Source of the DNA: Pratylenchus scribneri
Lineage: Eukaryota; Nematoda; Chromadorea; Rhabditida; Pratylenchidae
Reading direction: 5' to 3'
Assembly: GCA_030063045.1 (NCBI GenBank)
Contig: JAQSEB010000086.1
Coordinates: forward strand, 1,262,501 to 1,326,500
Length of the DNA stretch: 64,000 nt
Made by a program: the position numbers and the translations under genes
In this document: one piece after another, positions 12,601-21,734 of the stretch
Layout: each line of letters opens with the position of its first letter
How positions within the stretch are numbered: the first letter of the stretch is position 1
The notes under the pieces: model-generated
What the model saw: only the letters and a program-made list of their open reading frames with translations
The model's database searches: none
Told to the model about the DNA's origin: nothing

Positions 12601-12643
12601 AAATGTATCGAAGAAAATTACCGGATTGACTTCTTGGCCGCAT
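604..12643 (-). CDS. Phosphorylase b kinase regulatory subunit alpha (29 exons, 1236 aa)
   Basis: Alpha regulatory subunit of phosphorylase kinase, the calcium/calmodulin-controlled enzyme that activates glycogen phosphorylase. Exons (high to low): 12643-12622, 12581-12480, 12064-11919, 11872-11683, 11282-11200, 11151-11062, 11020-10928, 9995-9798, 9087-8935, 7405-7260, 7208-7133, 7077-7020, 6967-6880, 6559-6515, 6458-6341, 5926-5658, 5376-5232, 5185-5100, 5056-4880, 4245-4019, 3631-3435, 3385-3243, 2868-2709, 2369-2156, 2107-2076, 1606-1493, 1450-1252, 790-707, 659-604. All phases agree and no internal stop occurs. Length matches animal alpha subunits (about 1200-1240). The N-terminus [46 protein letters not shown] and [11 protein letters not shown] belong to the glucoamylase-like domain; [20 protein letters not shown] and the end-region GTAHYF match the alpha rather than the beta C-terminus. 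The donor at 1252 could instead be 1261. Introns carry transposon relics, two minisatellites and a nested gene. Confidence 0.95.
870..1132. repeat. Family A MITE copy in phosphorylase kinase alpha intron 27
   Basis: Carries the family blocks (CCAATCAATAGATC, GGTTTAAAC-like core, ATTATATACCATTCAATGCGTCTTGACCAG). Diverged; only the core is easily aligned. Confidence 0.7.
1737..1937. repeat. Family D palindromic element
   Basis: Imperfect inverted repeat: TTATTCGACACGTCATAGTC...AATTTCAATTTCAGACTGGTATGGG and its mirror ending in GACCATGCCGAGTCGAAT. A second copy is at 13077-13265. It lies within the intron between the exons at 1606 and 2076. Confidence 0.65.
2415..2650. repeat. Family A MITE copy in phosphorylase kinase alpha intron 23
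   Basis: Contains CCAATCGATAGATC, the ACCGTTTAATACCC core and ACCATTCAATGCGTCTTGACC. Confidence 0.7.
2885..3195. repeat. TTTTTATTAATTTTTAA microsatellite-like array
   Basis: About 300 bases of almost pure A/T built from a degenerate TTTTTATTAATTTTTAA unit of about 17-20 bases, inside intron 22 of the phosphorylase kinase gene. No coding content. Confidence 0.8.
3661..3932. repeat. Family A MITE copy in phosphorylase kinase alpha intron 20
   Basis: Starts TTATAATGGTTTAAGGAGG and contains GGATATAGCTGGTCGAGACG, AATTAAAGGGTGTTATTAAA and the closing palindromic block. Confidence 0.75.
4318..4850. repeat. TTCCGGAA minisatellite array 1
   Basis: About 14 imperfect units of 33-38 bases of the form CCGGAAAGAATTTGTG followed by TTTCATTCCGGAAAAAACTAA, in intron 19 of the phosphorylase kinase gene. 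Each unit holds the palindrome TTCCGGAA. Related arrays: 9165-9725, 24655-25545, 36650-36795, 42705-43400, 51250-52445. Confidence 0.9.
5985..6285. repeat. Family A MITE copy in phosphorylase kinase alpha intron 15
   Basis: Contains CCAATCGATAGAG and two tandem copies of the block TTTAAACCGTTTAAT...CCCTTTAATTGTTGACC, showing the start of internal amplification. Confidence 0.75.
7414..8915 (+). CDS. Unrecognised secreted, acidic low-complexity protein nested in a host intron on the opposite strand
   Basis: I do not recognise this protein. Three exons join in frame: 7414-7554, 7918-8230 and 8698-8915 (stop TAA), giving about 223 residues. The N-terminus has a long hydrophobic stretch ([12 protein letters not shown]) ending in a possible cleavage site SNGQA, so it may be a secreted protein. 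Next comes an ordinary segment ([20 protein letters not shown]), then long E/G/K/N-rich acidic tracts, then a basic tail ([16 protein letters not shown]). The gene occupies almost all of intron 9 of the phosphorylase kinase alpha gene (7406-8934): its start is 8 bases from one host exon and its stop 19 bases from the other, so untranslated parts must overlap host exons in antisense. Its own first intron holds a copy of the dispersed MITE. The first donor (GTTCGT) is weak, and an unseen upstream exon is possible. The purine-rich tracts alone would be poor evidence; in-phase splicing raises confidence. Confidence 0.55.
7583..7875. repeat. Family A MITE copy inside the nested gene's first intron
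   Basis: Contains CCCAATCGATAGATCTGG, the GGTTTAAACCGTTTAATACC core and the CATTCAATGCTTCTTGACC block. It forms most of the nested gene's intron 1 (7555-7917). Confidence 0.75.
9165..9725. repeat. TTCCGGAA minisatellite array 2
   Basis: Units of about 37 bases such as CATTCCGGAAAAAGCTAACC plus GGAAAGAAAAATGTGTTT, in intron 8 of the phosphorylase kinase gene. The middle units (9320-9500) are nearly identical, so amplification is recent. Confidence 0.9.
10035..10895. repeat. Family A MITE copy split by a younger element
   Basis: The left part (10035-10103) ends at GGATAGAGCTG and the right part resumes at 10740 with CTGGTCAAGATGCATTG, exactly the continuation seen in other copies. The interruption is the 636-bp element at 10104-10739. 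Confidence 0.8.
10104..10739. mobile_element. 636-bp MITE with AAGCCGTAGTAAAAGAAT terminal inverted repeats and 3-bp CTG duplication
   Basis: Terminal inverted repeats AAGCCGTAGTAAAAGAAT and ATTCTTTTACTACGGCTT, followed inward by matching TTGGGATTTACCA / TGGTAAATCCCAA blocks and further internal mirror copies. CTG is duplicated on both sides (10101-10103 and 10740-10742), and the interrupted host repeat shows the empty site. No transposase is present. A 3-bp duplication fits PIF/Harbinger-like mobilisation, though the usual target is TWA, so family is uncertain. Confidence 0.8.
11310..11645. repeat. Family A MITE copy in phosphorylase kinase alpha intron 4
   Basis: Contains CCCAACTGATAGATCTGG, two tandem core blocks of about 46 bases and CATTCAATGCGTCTTTTGACC. 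Confidence 0.75.
12125..12420. repeat. Family A MITE copy in phosphorylase kinase alpha intron 2
   Basis: Full-length-looking copy from ATTATAATGGTTTAAGGGAG to the inverted end TTAAACCATTGAAGCATT. Confidence 0.75.
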
Positions 12644-12777
12644 TGTTTCGTCTTTCGTGAAGGATTAATAAATTATAAATTACAGGTTTACGGGTCTTAA
12701 AACATGCTAAATTAAGAATATAATTGGTTTTTTTTCCTTTTTGATTTAGTATAGTGCATGGCAGTGAAAAATGAAAA

Positions 12778-12928
12778 TTAGAGACCGGCACCGGACCGGA
12801 TCCCGCGCCGGATTTTGCGGGACCGGATTTTTGCGGGATTATCCCGCACCGGATCCGTCCCGCAAAAAATTGGAGGAAAAAAATCCGGTCCGGAATCCCG
12901 CAGCAGATGACATTTTGCCGGTCTCTAA
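12778..12928. mobile_element. 151-bp GC-rich MITE
   Basis: Perfect 13-bp terminal inverted repeats TTAGAGACCGGCA / TGCCGGTCTCTAA enclose a G/C-rich palindromic core (GGACCGGATCCCGC and mirrors). TGAAAA occurs directly on each side (12772-12777 and 12929-12934) as a possible target duplication. Composition contrasts sharply with the AT-rich surroundings. It lies about 135 bp upstream of the phosphorylase kinase ATG. Confidence 0.75.
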
Positions 12929-13076
12929 TGAAAAAAAAACCATAGAGCTTGGATAAAATGTCTTAATCACCATATTGCTATCAATCTTGTCTTGGAAATT
13001 GGGGCATTTCTGGAACTGCCTAATAATAAGGCTTTACGGGGGAATTTTAGAAGTCTCGCGTTCTACTTGACAGTCG

Positions 13077-13265
13077 CGAGAATAGGCTCATTCGACTCAG
13101 CATGATCGATTTAGTCTATGAAATTTCAATTTCAGCTTAGATAAAAGTTATTCATCCTAAACCGCTTTGGGTTTAAACAACGGTTCAACTTTTTAAGACA
13201 AACTCATAATAATCTGAAATTGAATTTCAAAAACTAAATCAACGATTCCGAGTGGAATTAAACCA
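13077..13265. repeat. Family D palindromic element, second copy
   Basis: GAATAGGCTCATTCGACTCA at the left is mirrored by CCGAGTGGAATTAAACCACT at the right, with the same inner AATTTCAATTTCAG blocks as 1737-1937. Confidence 0.65.
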
Positions 13266-13439
13266 CTTTCAAATCTGTACGAAATTTAGAAAAAAGATTT
13301 CTAAAATTGCTAAAAGGCCTTCCGCCTTCTGCTTCTGGGCAATTCCAGAAATTTCCATTTTCCGAGATTGCCCGAAACACATCAAAGAATTAAAGCCTAA
13401 ATATTAACCTTGAAACTTAGATTTATTGAATTGAATTAT

Positions 13440-13880
13440 TTTGAAGATAAAAATGCATTAAAGATCTGCATTAAATTGCAGAAAAAATATGCAAAAAATG
13501 CATTAAAGATCTGCATTAAATTGCAGAAAAAATATGCAAAAAATGCATTAAAGATCTGCATTAAATTGCAGAAAAAATATGCAATAAAAAATGCATTAAA
13601 GATCTGCATTAAATTGCAGAAAAAATATGCAATAAAAAATGCATTAAAGATCTGCATTAAATTGCAGAAAAAATATGCAATAAAATGCATTAAAGATCTG
13701 CATTAAATTGCAGAAAAAATATGCAATAAAATGCATTAAAGATCTGCATTAAATTGCAGAAAAAATATGCAATAAAATGCATTAAAGATCTGCATTAAAT
13801 TGCAGAAAAAATATGCAATAAAATGCATTAAAGATCTGCATTAAATTGCAGAAAAAATATGCAATAAAATGCAGTAAAGA
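13440..13880. repeat. 45-48 bp tandem repeat array
   Basis: About nine units of ATGCATTAAAGATCTGCATT followed by AAATTGCAGAAAAAATATGCA. The first steps are 45 bases, later ones about 48 and then about 46. Because 45 is a multiple of three, spurious repetitive reading frames appear on both strands; there is no sign of a real protein. Confidence 0.9.
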
Positions 13881-14637
13881 TCTGCTGTGTTTCATTTAAT
13901 TCTGATTTTTTTGTTTCATTTAATTATGATTTTTGTGTATGGGTTGCAATGGTTCACCAAATTCCACACTTTGCAATCCGGTATATTTTGATCGATCAAT
14001 GGAGGGAGGGCATACATTAATGAAAATGTTCAAAAACAAATGAAAAGTTAAAAAAAACATTTTGGAAGAGTCATTTGTTGATTTTTTTTTGGAAATTTTA
14101 GATTAACAGAGAACAAATATGCCCATTGACTGAAAAGGCACCGCCCAGAATGTTCGAATCGAACCGAAAGTGTGAATACCATAATCGTTTTATATTTCGC
14201 TTGTTTTGTTTGTTTTTAATTAAAATGGCAAATAGCAGTAAATAATTTTCCCATTTTAATTTCTCCTCAAAAAATTTTTTTTTATTATTGTTTTGTGTGT
14301 TTTTGAATTGAATGCGTCAGGCACCAATCCCGGCATTTCAATTTTCTTTCTGGCAATTTCAATGTATTTTTCAGTAATAAAAATTTTATGGTCAAATAAA
14401 ATTTATATTCGAGGTTTTAAAAATAAAATTTACAAATCATCATGAAATAACCGTGACAAAATATTGAATAAATATAAGCGCATTTGGTGGCATTTTCAAA
14501 ATATATGGAATTCATGGAAGGGCGATAAATATTGTATAAAAAAAAGCAAAAATTTGAAAGACTTTTAATAAGCATATAAAGAAATCAATTGCCGGATAAT
14601 TCTTCCACTCTTTTCCCATCATTCATTCTCTAATATT

Positions 14638-17600
14638 TCAACTTGGCATTGTTGCTTTCATCGCTGTAGCAGCGGCGGCGACGGTGGTTATCATCGTTGA
14701 GTTCAAAATGTTTGGTGCATTATTGATTGAATTATTGATTGAAATTGATGGCTGCGATGAACTGCTGGTGACAACAATTTTTTGCTGCTGAATTGGCTTT
14801 GATGAGGCTGAAGGAGGTGCCAACATTGTTGCTCCCATCTTTGGCGGCGATAATTTTGTTCTATTGTTCAATGTTTTTGTGGTTCCATTTGATTGTTTTG
14901 CTGTTGCCATTCCTTTGTTGTTATTCATTTTATTGGATTGCATTGTTGGTGTCGTCATTGCTTTTTGTGGTTGTCCTCCCTGTTGGCTTTGTTGTTGAAT
15001 AGCCCCGCCGGCCAATGCCACCATGGCCATCATCGCTTGAACTTGCTGAACTTGTTGCGGACTCATTGTCTGCAAAATGGAATGTTTATAATTTTAGTTC
15101 ACAAACAGGATTTTTTATTGAAAATAATCTCATATTAGTCTGCTTTATGTTCAGGGCTAATAAGTTTTAAAAATCAAAAGAATACTATAGATTTTTCACT
15201 TTGGGAATACGGTAATCCCTGAAAATACCGTATTTCCTCTCTTCTCCCCCCTCTCAGTAGAAGTCTTCGATCAATAATACTTAATACCTCAATTGGAGGG
15301 TTTCTTAAAAATTTACTCCGGGAGTAAATTATTCAAAATAATTCCATATTAAATCTAATTAAATCTGCTAATCAGTTTTTGGCTTCAAATCCCGGAGCAT
15401 GAACCTCAGGGCTAATAAATTATAACTCAAAAAATACTATAGATTTTTCTCTTTGAGAATACGGTATTTCTGAAATACCGTATACCCTCTATTATTTACC
15501 CACCCCGCCCTCTAGAAGCCTCCCACCAATAATAATTAGGGCCCAGATTTTTAGGTCGCAAAAATCTCAAAATAAGTGCCTATTTAGGTTTTTTTTCGGG
15601 AAATTTCCCTAAAAATATTTCTCAAACCCCCAAAATAGGTAAAATTTTGGTCAAAAACATGAAATAAATGCACAAAAAATAAGTCAAAATCTAATCAAAT
15701 CCGGGCCCTAATAATAACCTTTCTGGAAGGGTTTCTGAAAAATAGTAGCCCCAAGGCCACTAATAGAGGAAATACGGTAACCGAATTTTTATCGTATCCC
15801 CCGAAAACTTGCAAATCATTCAATTTTAAGATTTTGCAACATTTTTGGATGTTATTGAGGTAAAAAATTGTTTTTTGGGGGAAAAGTATTTCGTTTTTGT
15901 ACGAAAAAAAGCAGAAATCTCACCTGCAAACTATTTTGGAGCAAATTTTGGAATAGTTGTGCCGCCGCAAATTGTTGCTGCTGTTGCTGTTGAGGTGGCT
16001 GCGGATTTTGTTGCATTTGTTGTGCGAGAATTGGCATTGAGCCGCCACCAAATTGTTGATTGGGAGGATTGAAGTTAATTTGTGAGGAACCGGCACCATT
16101 GCCTCCAACCATTGATTGATGACTACCGCCGGATTGTGCCGAAATGGATTGTGCCGGAAGGCCCATTGCAAATGGTGGCGACATTTTCGTTTGATTTTGA
16201 GGCATTTTTGGCAGTGAATTTTGTTGAGTTGCTTTCGGTTTTGGATTTGCCGGTGGTCTTTTCTTCTTCTCTTTTTGTTGTGGCTTTTGGCCAAATGGAG
16301 ATGGCAAAGGCAGCGTTGTTTGTGCCAAAAAAGATGGAGAAATGTCTTTGGCATTGGCATTGTTTAGTGGGGCTGTAGTTGAAGATGTGGATGGGATCAT
16401 TTGTTGTTCCGTGGGTTTGGGTTGCTAAATTTGAATAAATTAATAAAATTATCCTATTTAAACATTGAATTATCGAAAAAAAAACATTGAAATTGTCTAA
16501 AATTAATGCCAAAATAATTTAATGGTTTACCCCACCATTCACAAACCATATATACCCAAAATTGGATAGAGCTGTGGTCAAAACGCTTTGAATGGTATAT
16601 AATCAGTCATGGTTTGGTCAACAATTAAAGGGTATTAAACGGTTTAAACCCATTTTGGTTTGGTCAACAATTAAAGGGTATTAAACGGTTTAAACCCAAT
16701 TTTGGTTTGGTCAACAATTAAAGGGTATTAAACGGTTTAAACCCAATTTTGGTTTGGTCAACAATTAAAGGGTATTAAACGGTTTAAACCAATTTTGGTT
16801 TGGTCAACAATTAAAGGGTATTAAACGGTTTAAACCCATTTTGGTTTGGTCAACAATTAAAGGGTATTAAACGGTTTAAACCAATTTTGTTTTATTGGTT
16901 CAAAACTAAGTTGGAATTGATTAAACCCAAACCAAAACATAATTAAATGATGCGTCTTTAATCTTTATGAGATCTATCCATTGGGTGTAAGATTTATGGG
17001 CCTAAAATAAACCACTGAACGAACCATTATAATTTTTTTTCGGTATTTTCAATGTTTTAATAAAAATATTTCCCCACCTTTTCCTCTTCCTTTCCTTCTT
17101 CGCCAATGCCAATTTTGCTCATTTCATTTTTCTTCTGTCCCATTTCATTCTCTACGGCCAATGCCGGTGGCTGAGTCATCATCATTTTCGGGTTCTCCTC
17201 TGATTCATTTGTCTTCAAATTCGGTCCAAATTTAAGCATTTTTTGCGCCGGTGATTGTCCCCCAAATTTGGGCTGCTTTTCCCCAGCGGTGGATGAATTC
17301 CGTTTTCGCTTTTTGCTTGCGGCTGTTTGTGGTTGTTGTTGATGACCACCATTCAAGGTGGGAATTGCGCCCAAAAGTGATGGAACAGGACGGAGTGGGG
17401 AAACGCCGGCGGTGGAAAGTCGAGGAATTGGCATTTTATTGGCGGTCGGTGGTGAAGTTGGGGTGACCTTTTGGCGTTGTAACGAAGGTCCGGATATGGA
17501 AACGGATGATGTGGAGGGAACTGCTGTTGGAAAAAAAAGGAAAATTTATTCAATAAGAATAATTTTTTGGGTGAAAATTTTTCAATTTATTGTAAAAACG

Positions 17601-20264
17601 CTAGGGGCCATTCCAAAACCTTGGCCATCCTTTTTGTTTTGGCCATATCTCAGCGAGGGAATAGCCAATCCATGAAAGTGATAAACCGTTTTAAAGCCCA
17701 AAGTGTCCTCTTCAAAGTGGCCAATTTAAATTTTATGAAATCTAACTTGTGGAAAGGTTACATGTCTTTAAGTGTAATAAACTCTAATTTCCTATCGAGT
17801 AAGGAATATTGCTTATTTTACAACTTTTTTTTTAAAATTTTCAAAAAAATAGAATAGCCACTTTTTAGAGGACATTTTGGGCTTTCAAATGGAACATCAC
17901 CTTCCAAAATTGTTTGCTTCCTTGTTGAGCTATGGCCAAAAGAATGGCTAAAACCAAGAAAAAAATTTATTTCATTTTTATTGAACCCATAAAAAATCAA
18001 CTGTTCCAAAAAAAATAAATAAATATTCCCAATTTTCTTTCCCAAAATGTTTTCTTTTGACAATTTCATTTCATTCGGCAGAATTCGATTTAATATTTTT
18101 TTATCCTTCTTTCAAAATATTAGCACCACCTTCATCCTTCTTGTTGCCATTGTCCACAACCGCCAATGTTGCTGTTGTTGTTTCCTTCTTCTCATCAGCC
18201 ATTTTATTCCTCATTATGTTCATTGTTGTATTGGTTTGTTGTTTTGGTGCCTTTTCCTCTTCCACTTTTGTTGGTGATTGTTCTTGTTGATGTTTTGGCC
18301 GTTCCATTGGTCCACTTTCCACATCCAATTGAGGCATTTCTTCCAAAATTGGTGGATGTTCTTCCTCTTCCTCCTCCACCGGAAGTCGGGACAAAGTGAA
18401 TCGAAGTTGGAATGGTCCATCACGGCTCCAATTGAACATTTCAATCAAATCCTGTGCAATGAAAAAATATATGTCATTTTTATGGATAAGCTCCATTTTA
18501 TGGTGTTAGGTCAACTTGACGCCGTTTAAAATAACTAATCAAGGACTAATGCAATTTTGGTGAGTTTGGTATGAAATTAATGAGCAGATTCTTGGCTAAC
18601 CAATGATATTAATTTTATTTAAATTGGTTAGGAATTGTTTGAGTTATGTCCAAAAAAACCATGAAATTTTTCACTAATCTATATTAAAAGTTATTTAATT
18701 GGCTTTTTGGCCACAACTCCAACAAACAACAATTCTGAATCAATTTAAATAAAATTAATATCTTTGAATAGCTAAAAGTCTGCTCTTTAATTTGATACCA
18801 AATTAACTAAAATTGGTTCAGTCCTTAATGATTTATTATTTTAAAGGCGCTAAGTTGACCTGTTCCGATCTTTCGTAATCAAAAAAAAGGAATATGTCCC
18901 ACCTCAAGACTGTACTCATCCTCAAGCACATCCCGAAGTGTTGGATCCACAAAATAGACACCATAGACATCGGTCATGGCCAATTTCAGCTCCAACAATT
19001 TCCTCAGTTGTTCAATGCGAACTTTCGATGGGCAGCGAAGGAATCGACGAAAACTATGCTTTCCACTTGGATCTTCGGGCAATTTTGCAATTTCCATCGG
19101 ACCCTCCTCCCTTTCTTCATTTGCTGCCAAAACTGTGTGCAATGGGACGTAGTCAATTTGAATGGAAATTTTCTCATTTGTTGAACAAAGTTGGGTAGAA
19201 AGTTGAACCAGCTGCTTTCGTTGCTCAATTCGTCGTTCGGAAAGATGCGGAGAATCTCCGGAGGCATGGCGTCGATGCTGACGACGGGCTTGCTTCCGAA
19301 TTTGACGCCATAAAAGATCCGGTATCAGTTTGTATGTCTAAAAAGGATAATTTATATTTGAAAATTATTTTTTTAGCAATTTTTTATTGATTTTTTTGTG
19401 TTTTCCCGTTCTGATTTTTTTTGTGTTTTCCTATTCTTTTTGTTTTTCACATTCTGATTTTTTTGTGTTTTAGCTAATTCTGATTTTTTTTGTGTTTTCC
19501 TATTCTGATTTTGTTTTTCACATTCTGATTTTTTTGTGTTTTTAGCTAATTCTGATTTTTTGTGTTTTTTTAATCTAATTTTTTGTGTTTTCCTATTCTG
19601 ATTTTTTTGTGTTTTTTTAATCTAATTTTGTGTTTTCCCATTCTGATTTTTTGTGTTTTCCATTTCTGATTTTTTTGTGTTTTCCTTTCTGATTTGTTTG
19701 TGTTTTCCTATTCTGATTTGTTTGTGTTTTCCCATTCTGATTTTTTGTGTTTTTAGCTAATTCTGATTTTTTGTGTTTTTAGTTAATTCTAATTTTTTTG
19801 TGTTTTCCCATTCTGATTTTTTATGTTTTTAGCTAATTCTGATTTTTTGTGTTTATGCTTAAATTTTTGTTTTTTCGAAAATTTTTTCTGGAATATTTAA
19901 TTTTGCGTTTTCCTTAAAAAATGAAAAGATCAAATTTATTACTGACCATTTCCTGCAATTTTTGGTCTCGTCGATAAGCTGGCTCCGGTCCAAGATCAAC
20001 AAAACATTTTGGACATTTGTAATTGATAGCAGACGAAGAGGTAGAAGAAGAAAAATTTGGGCATTTTTGTAGGCATTTTCGGCAGACTGAAAATTAAAAT
20101 TTTCAAATTTTTTTATATTTTTAAAATTTTTTTGTACATGAATGTAGGCAACGTTCCAAAGTGACGGCATCGGAGAAAAAGTTGTGACAAAGTGGGCAGA
20201 CAATGTGTTCTTCCAAGCCTGGATCTCGAATTAATTCTTGCTGATTATTGTTGTTCATACTCAT
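14638..20264 (-). CDS. Polycomb group RING finger protein (PCGF / Psc-like), 800 aa
   Basis: Predicted PRC1 subunit that pairs with a RING1 protein to ubiquitylate histone H2A in the nucleus. Exons: 20264-20138, 20086-19947, 19337-18903, 18451-18130, 17523-17078, 16424-15924, 15069-14638; phases agree. Residues about 21-70 form the C3HC4 RING: CPLC at 23-26, CLHSFCRKC at 39-47, and CPKC at 67-70 after an S/T-rich insertion. The linker DQKLQEMTYKLIP is typical of PCGF proteins. Residues about 170-265 form the RAWUL ubiquitin-like domain (FLRCPSKVRIEQLRKLL, then WSRDGPFQLRFTLSRLP). The remaining 530 residues are disordered, rich in P, Q, S and N, with a polyQ run, a KKRKR basic patch and a Q/M-rich C-terminus, recalling the long tail of fly Psc. 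Most animal PCGFs are 250-350 residues. Start: two ATGs lie six bases apart; the upstream one was chosen. A Polycomb chromobox gene is its divergent neighbour. Confidence 0.93.
15535..15717. repeat. Short MITE with AGGGCCC-GATTT ends, in PCGF intron 6
   Basis: Inverted ends AGGGCCCAGATTTTTAGG and AATCCGGGCCCT enclose TTAGG/CCTAAA-rich sequence. Related stretches with GATTTTTAGG and AAATAGGTAAAA lie near 5410-5600, 23640-23880, 50050-50220 and 59270-59480. Confidence 0.6.
16518..17035. repeat. Family A MITE copy with internal tandem expansion, in PCGF intron 5
   Basis: Ends match other family A copies, but the central block (TTTGGTCAACAATTAAAGGG plus TATTAAACGGTTTAAACCCA) is repeated about six times with a period of 46 bases. 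Confidence 0.85.
17604..17957. repeat. Family C palindromic element, in PCGF intron 4
   Basis: Foldback with GGCCATTCCAAAACCTTGGCC at the left and TGGCCAAAAGAATGGC at the right and mirrored interior (TTTTAAAGCCCAAAGTGTCC / GGACATTTTGGGCTTTCAAA). Relatives at 20374-20700 and 58855-59020. Confidence 0.65.
18509..18860. repeat. Family B palindromic element, in PCGF intron 3
   Basis: Nearly a whole-length inverted repeat: GGTCAACTTGACGCCGTTTAA at the left end is mirrored by AAAGGCGCTAAGTTGACC at the right end; interior blocks GAGCAGATTCTTGGCT / AGCTAAAAGTCTGCTC also mirror. Other copies: 30630-31120, 40348-40880, 56965-57290, 60515-60855. Confidence 0.8.
19385..19860. repeat. TTCTGATTTTTTTGTGTTTT minisatellite, in PCGF intron 2
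   Basis: About 20 imperfect units of 20-27 bases, TTCTGATTTTTTTGTGTTTT with short variable joints (CCCA, CCTA, AGCTAA). No coding content. Confidence 0.85.
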
Positions 20265-20373
20265 TGGTTTAAATATAATTTCGATCAAATCAAAATCTAA
20301 TTAAATTCAAGAATATATGTTTTAATTTGATTGATGTGTTAATAAAAAAAATGGAAGAATCGATTCAGACCTA

Positions 20374-20700
20374 TACCTAGGCCATTCTTTTGGCTATTAT
20401 ATCTCATCAAGGAATCAACCAATTCAGGAAGGCGATATGCCGTATGAAAGCACTAAATAATAAATATCCTCTAAAAAAGTGGCCTTTCTAAATTTTTGAA
20501 AATTTAAATTGATTTGTAAAATAAACAGCTTTTCCTCAAAATTTTCGGGTTTTTTACTACATACAAAAACATGTAACTTTTTAGAAATTAATTTTATAAT
20601 AAAAAAGCCAAATTATAGAGGATACTTTAGACTTTCAAATGATTTAACCTTCCAAACTGGCTAATGCCTCACTTATTAGCTTAACTCAAAAGAATTGATC
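20374..20700. repeat. Family C palindromic element
   Basis: GGCCATTCTTTTGGCTATTA at the left is mirrored by TAACTCAAAAGAATTGATC at the right; interior CCTCTAAAAAAGTGGC / GCCAAATTATAGAGGAT also mirror. Confidence 0.6.
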
Positions 20701-21717
20701 AGGTAATGACTGAATCTAGTGCCTACTGCCTAGTGGAATATTCAGAAATTAATTTAAAATCGCGAAAAATCATAGATCAAAATTTAATGGAAAAAAAGCA
20801 CAAAATTGGACAATATCGACTAAAAAAAGTCCTTACCCAACATTTTTCCAAAAGTATGGTAAAGGTAAGGGTCATTTTCTCACATTTTCCAATTGCCTTT
20901 AGAAGATTTAAGGGGGGTGGGTGGAAGGGGAAAGTAGGAAAGAGAAATAAATTTGCCTGCAGCTAAAAAGGATAAAAACGAATAAAAGAGAAGAAATTGA
21001 GGAATGACGAATGATGAAGAGGGGACAACTGGGTTTTGGAGCAAAATGTGTACTGTACAATCTACAGTACCATATTTGAGCGAATGAAAAATTGCTGCTG
21101 CTGGTAAAAAGGAGGGAGTTCCTGACTTTTCACATTTGTATTAAAGCAATAGCCGACTGTCAATACAATAATAATAAGGAAAGGTCAAAAATCCACTTAT
21201 ATGGATGAGATTGAGAGCCGATAAAAAAAAAAAGCGCGCTCGGCACTGGGTTAAAAAGGGAAAACTTTTGAATAGAACACATCAATAAAAGTGTATTCAC
21301 AAAATCATCAATTAAATGTGTGGAGAGATGGGATGGATGGATGACCTTGAGTCCACAAAATACGTATATTGGAAAATTGTTGGGACTTTTTGGGTTGGCG
21401 CACAAAATTGACCTTATGGGAGCGACCCCCTTGAGGGATGGGCCAGCAATAAAAGGAGGAGGGAATCCGCCTTTTTTGGTGGTGCCATTCCCGCGCGCAT
21501 TCTTATGTGCTTTTAAGAAGGTGGTGGTCGAGAATTGGACCGCCGGACACTAAAAGAGAATAAAGAGCACAGAATGTGTTTGTTGGCCAAAAAGCCTGCC
21601 TCTACGTGCTCTCCGGCTCTAGTTGCCCCCTACCCCCAACATTCCCCGTGCTGTGCTGCTGCTTTCTGTGCACATATCGATTAGGGGGCGAGCAAAACGG
21701 GCGGTGGCAGTGGAGGG

Positions 21718-21734
21718 GGGGGGGGGGGGGGGGG
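21718..21734 (+). repeat. Poly-G tract
   Basis: Uninterrupted run of about 17 G flanked by further G-rich sequence; able to form a G-quadruplex. Similar runs occur at about 44089-44104 and 44378-44397 (C on the plus strand), 59669-59687 and 62610-62629. Confidence 0.8.

Larger units (their letters stand above)
12644..14637. other. Spacer between phosphorylase kinase alpha start and PCGF end
   Basis: No gene seen. It holds the upstream region of the phosphorylase kinase gene (reading left), a 151-bp GC-rich inverted-repeat element (12778-12928), a family D palindrome (13077-13265), the 45-48 bp tandem array (13440-13880) and the presumed 3' untranslated sequence of the PCGF gene near 14600. 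Confidence 0.7.

Noticed and set aside
13410..13706. Repetitive 98-codon frame with a NALKICIKLQKKYA-like period
   Set aside because: Produced by the 45-base tandem repeat; the period changes later and destroys the frame.
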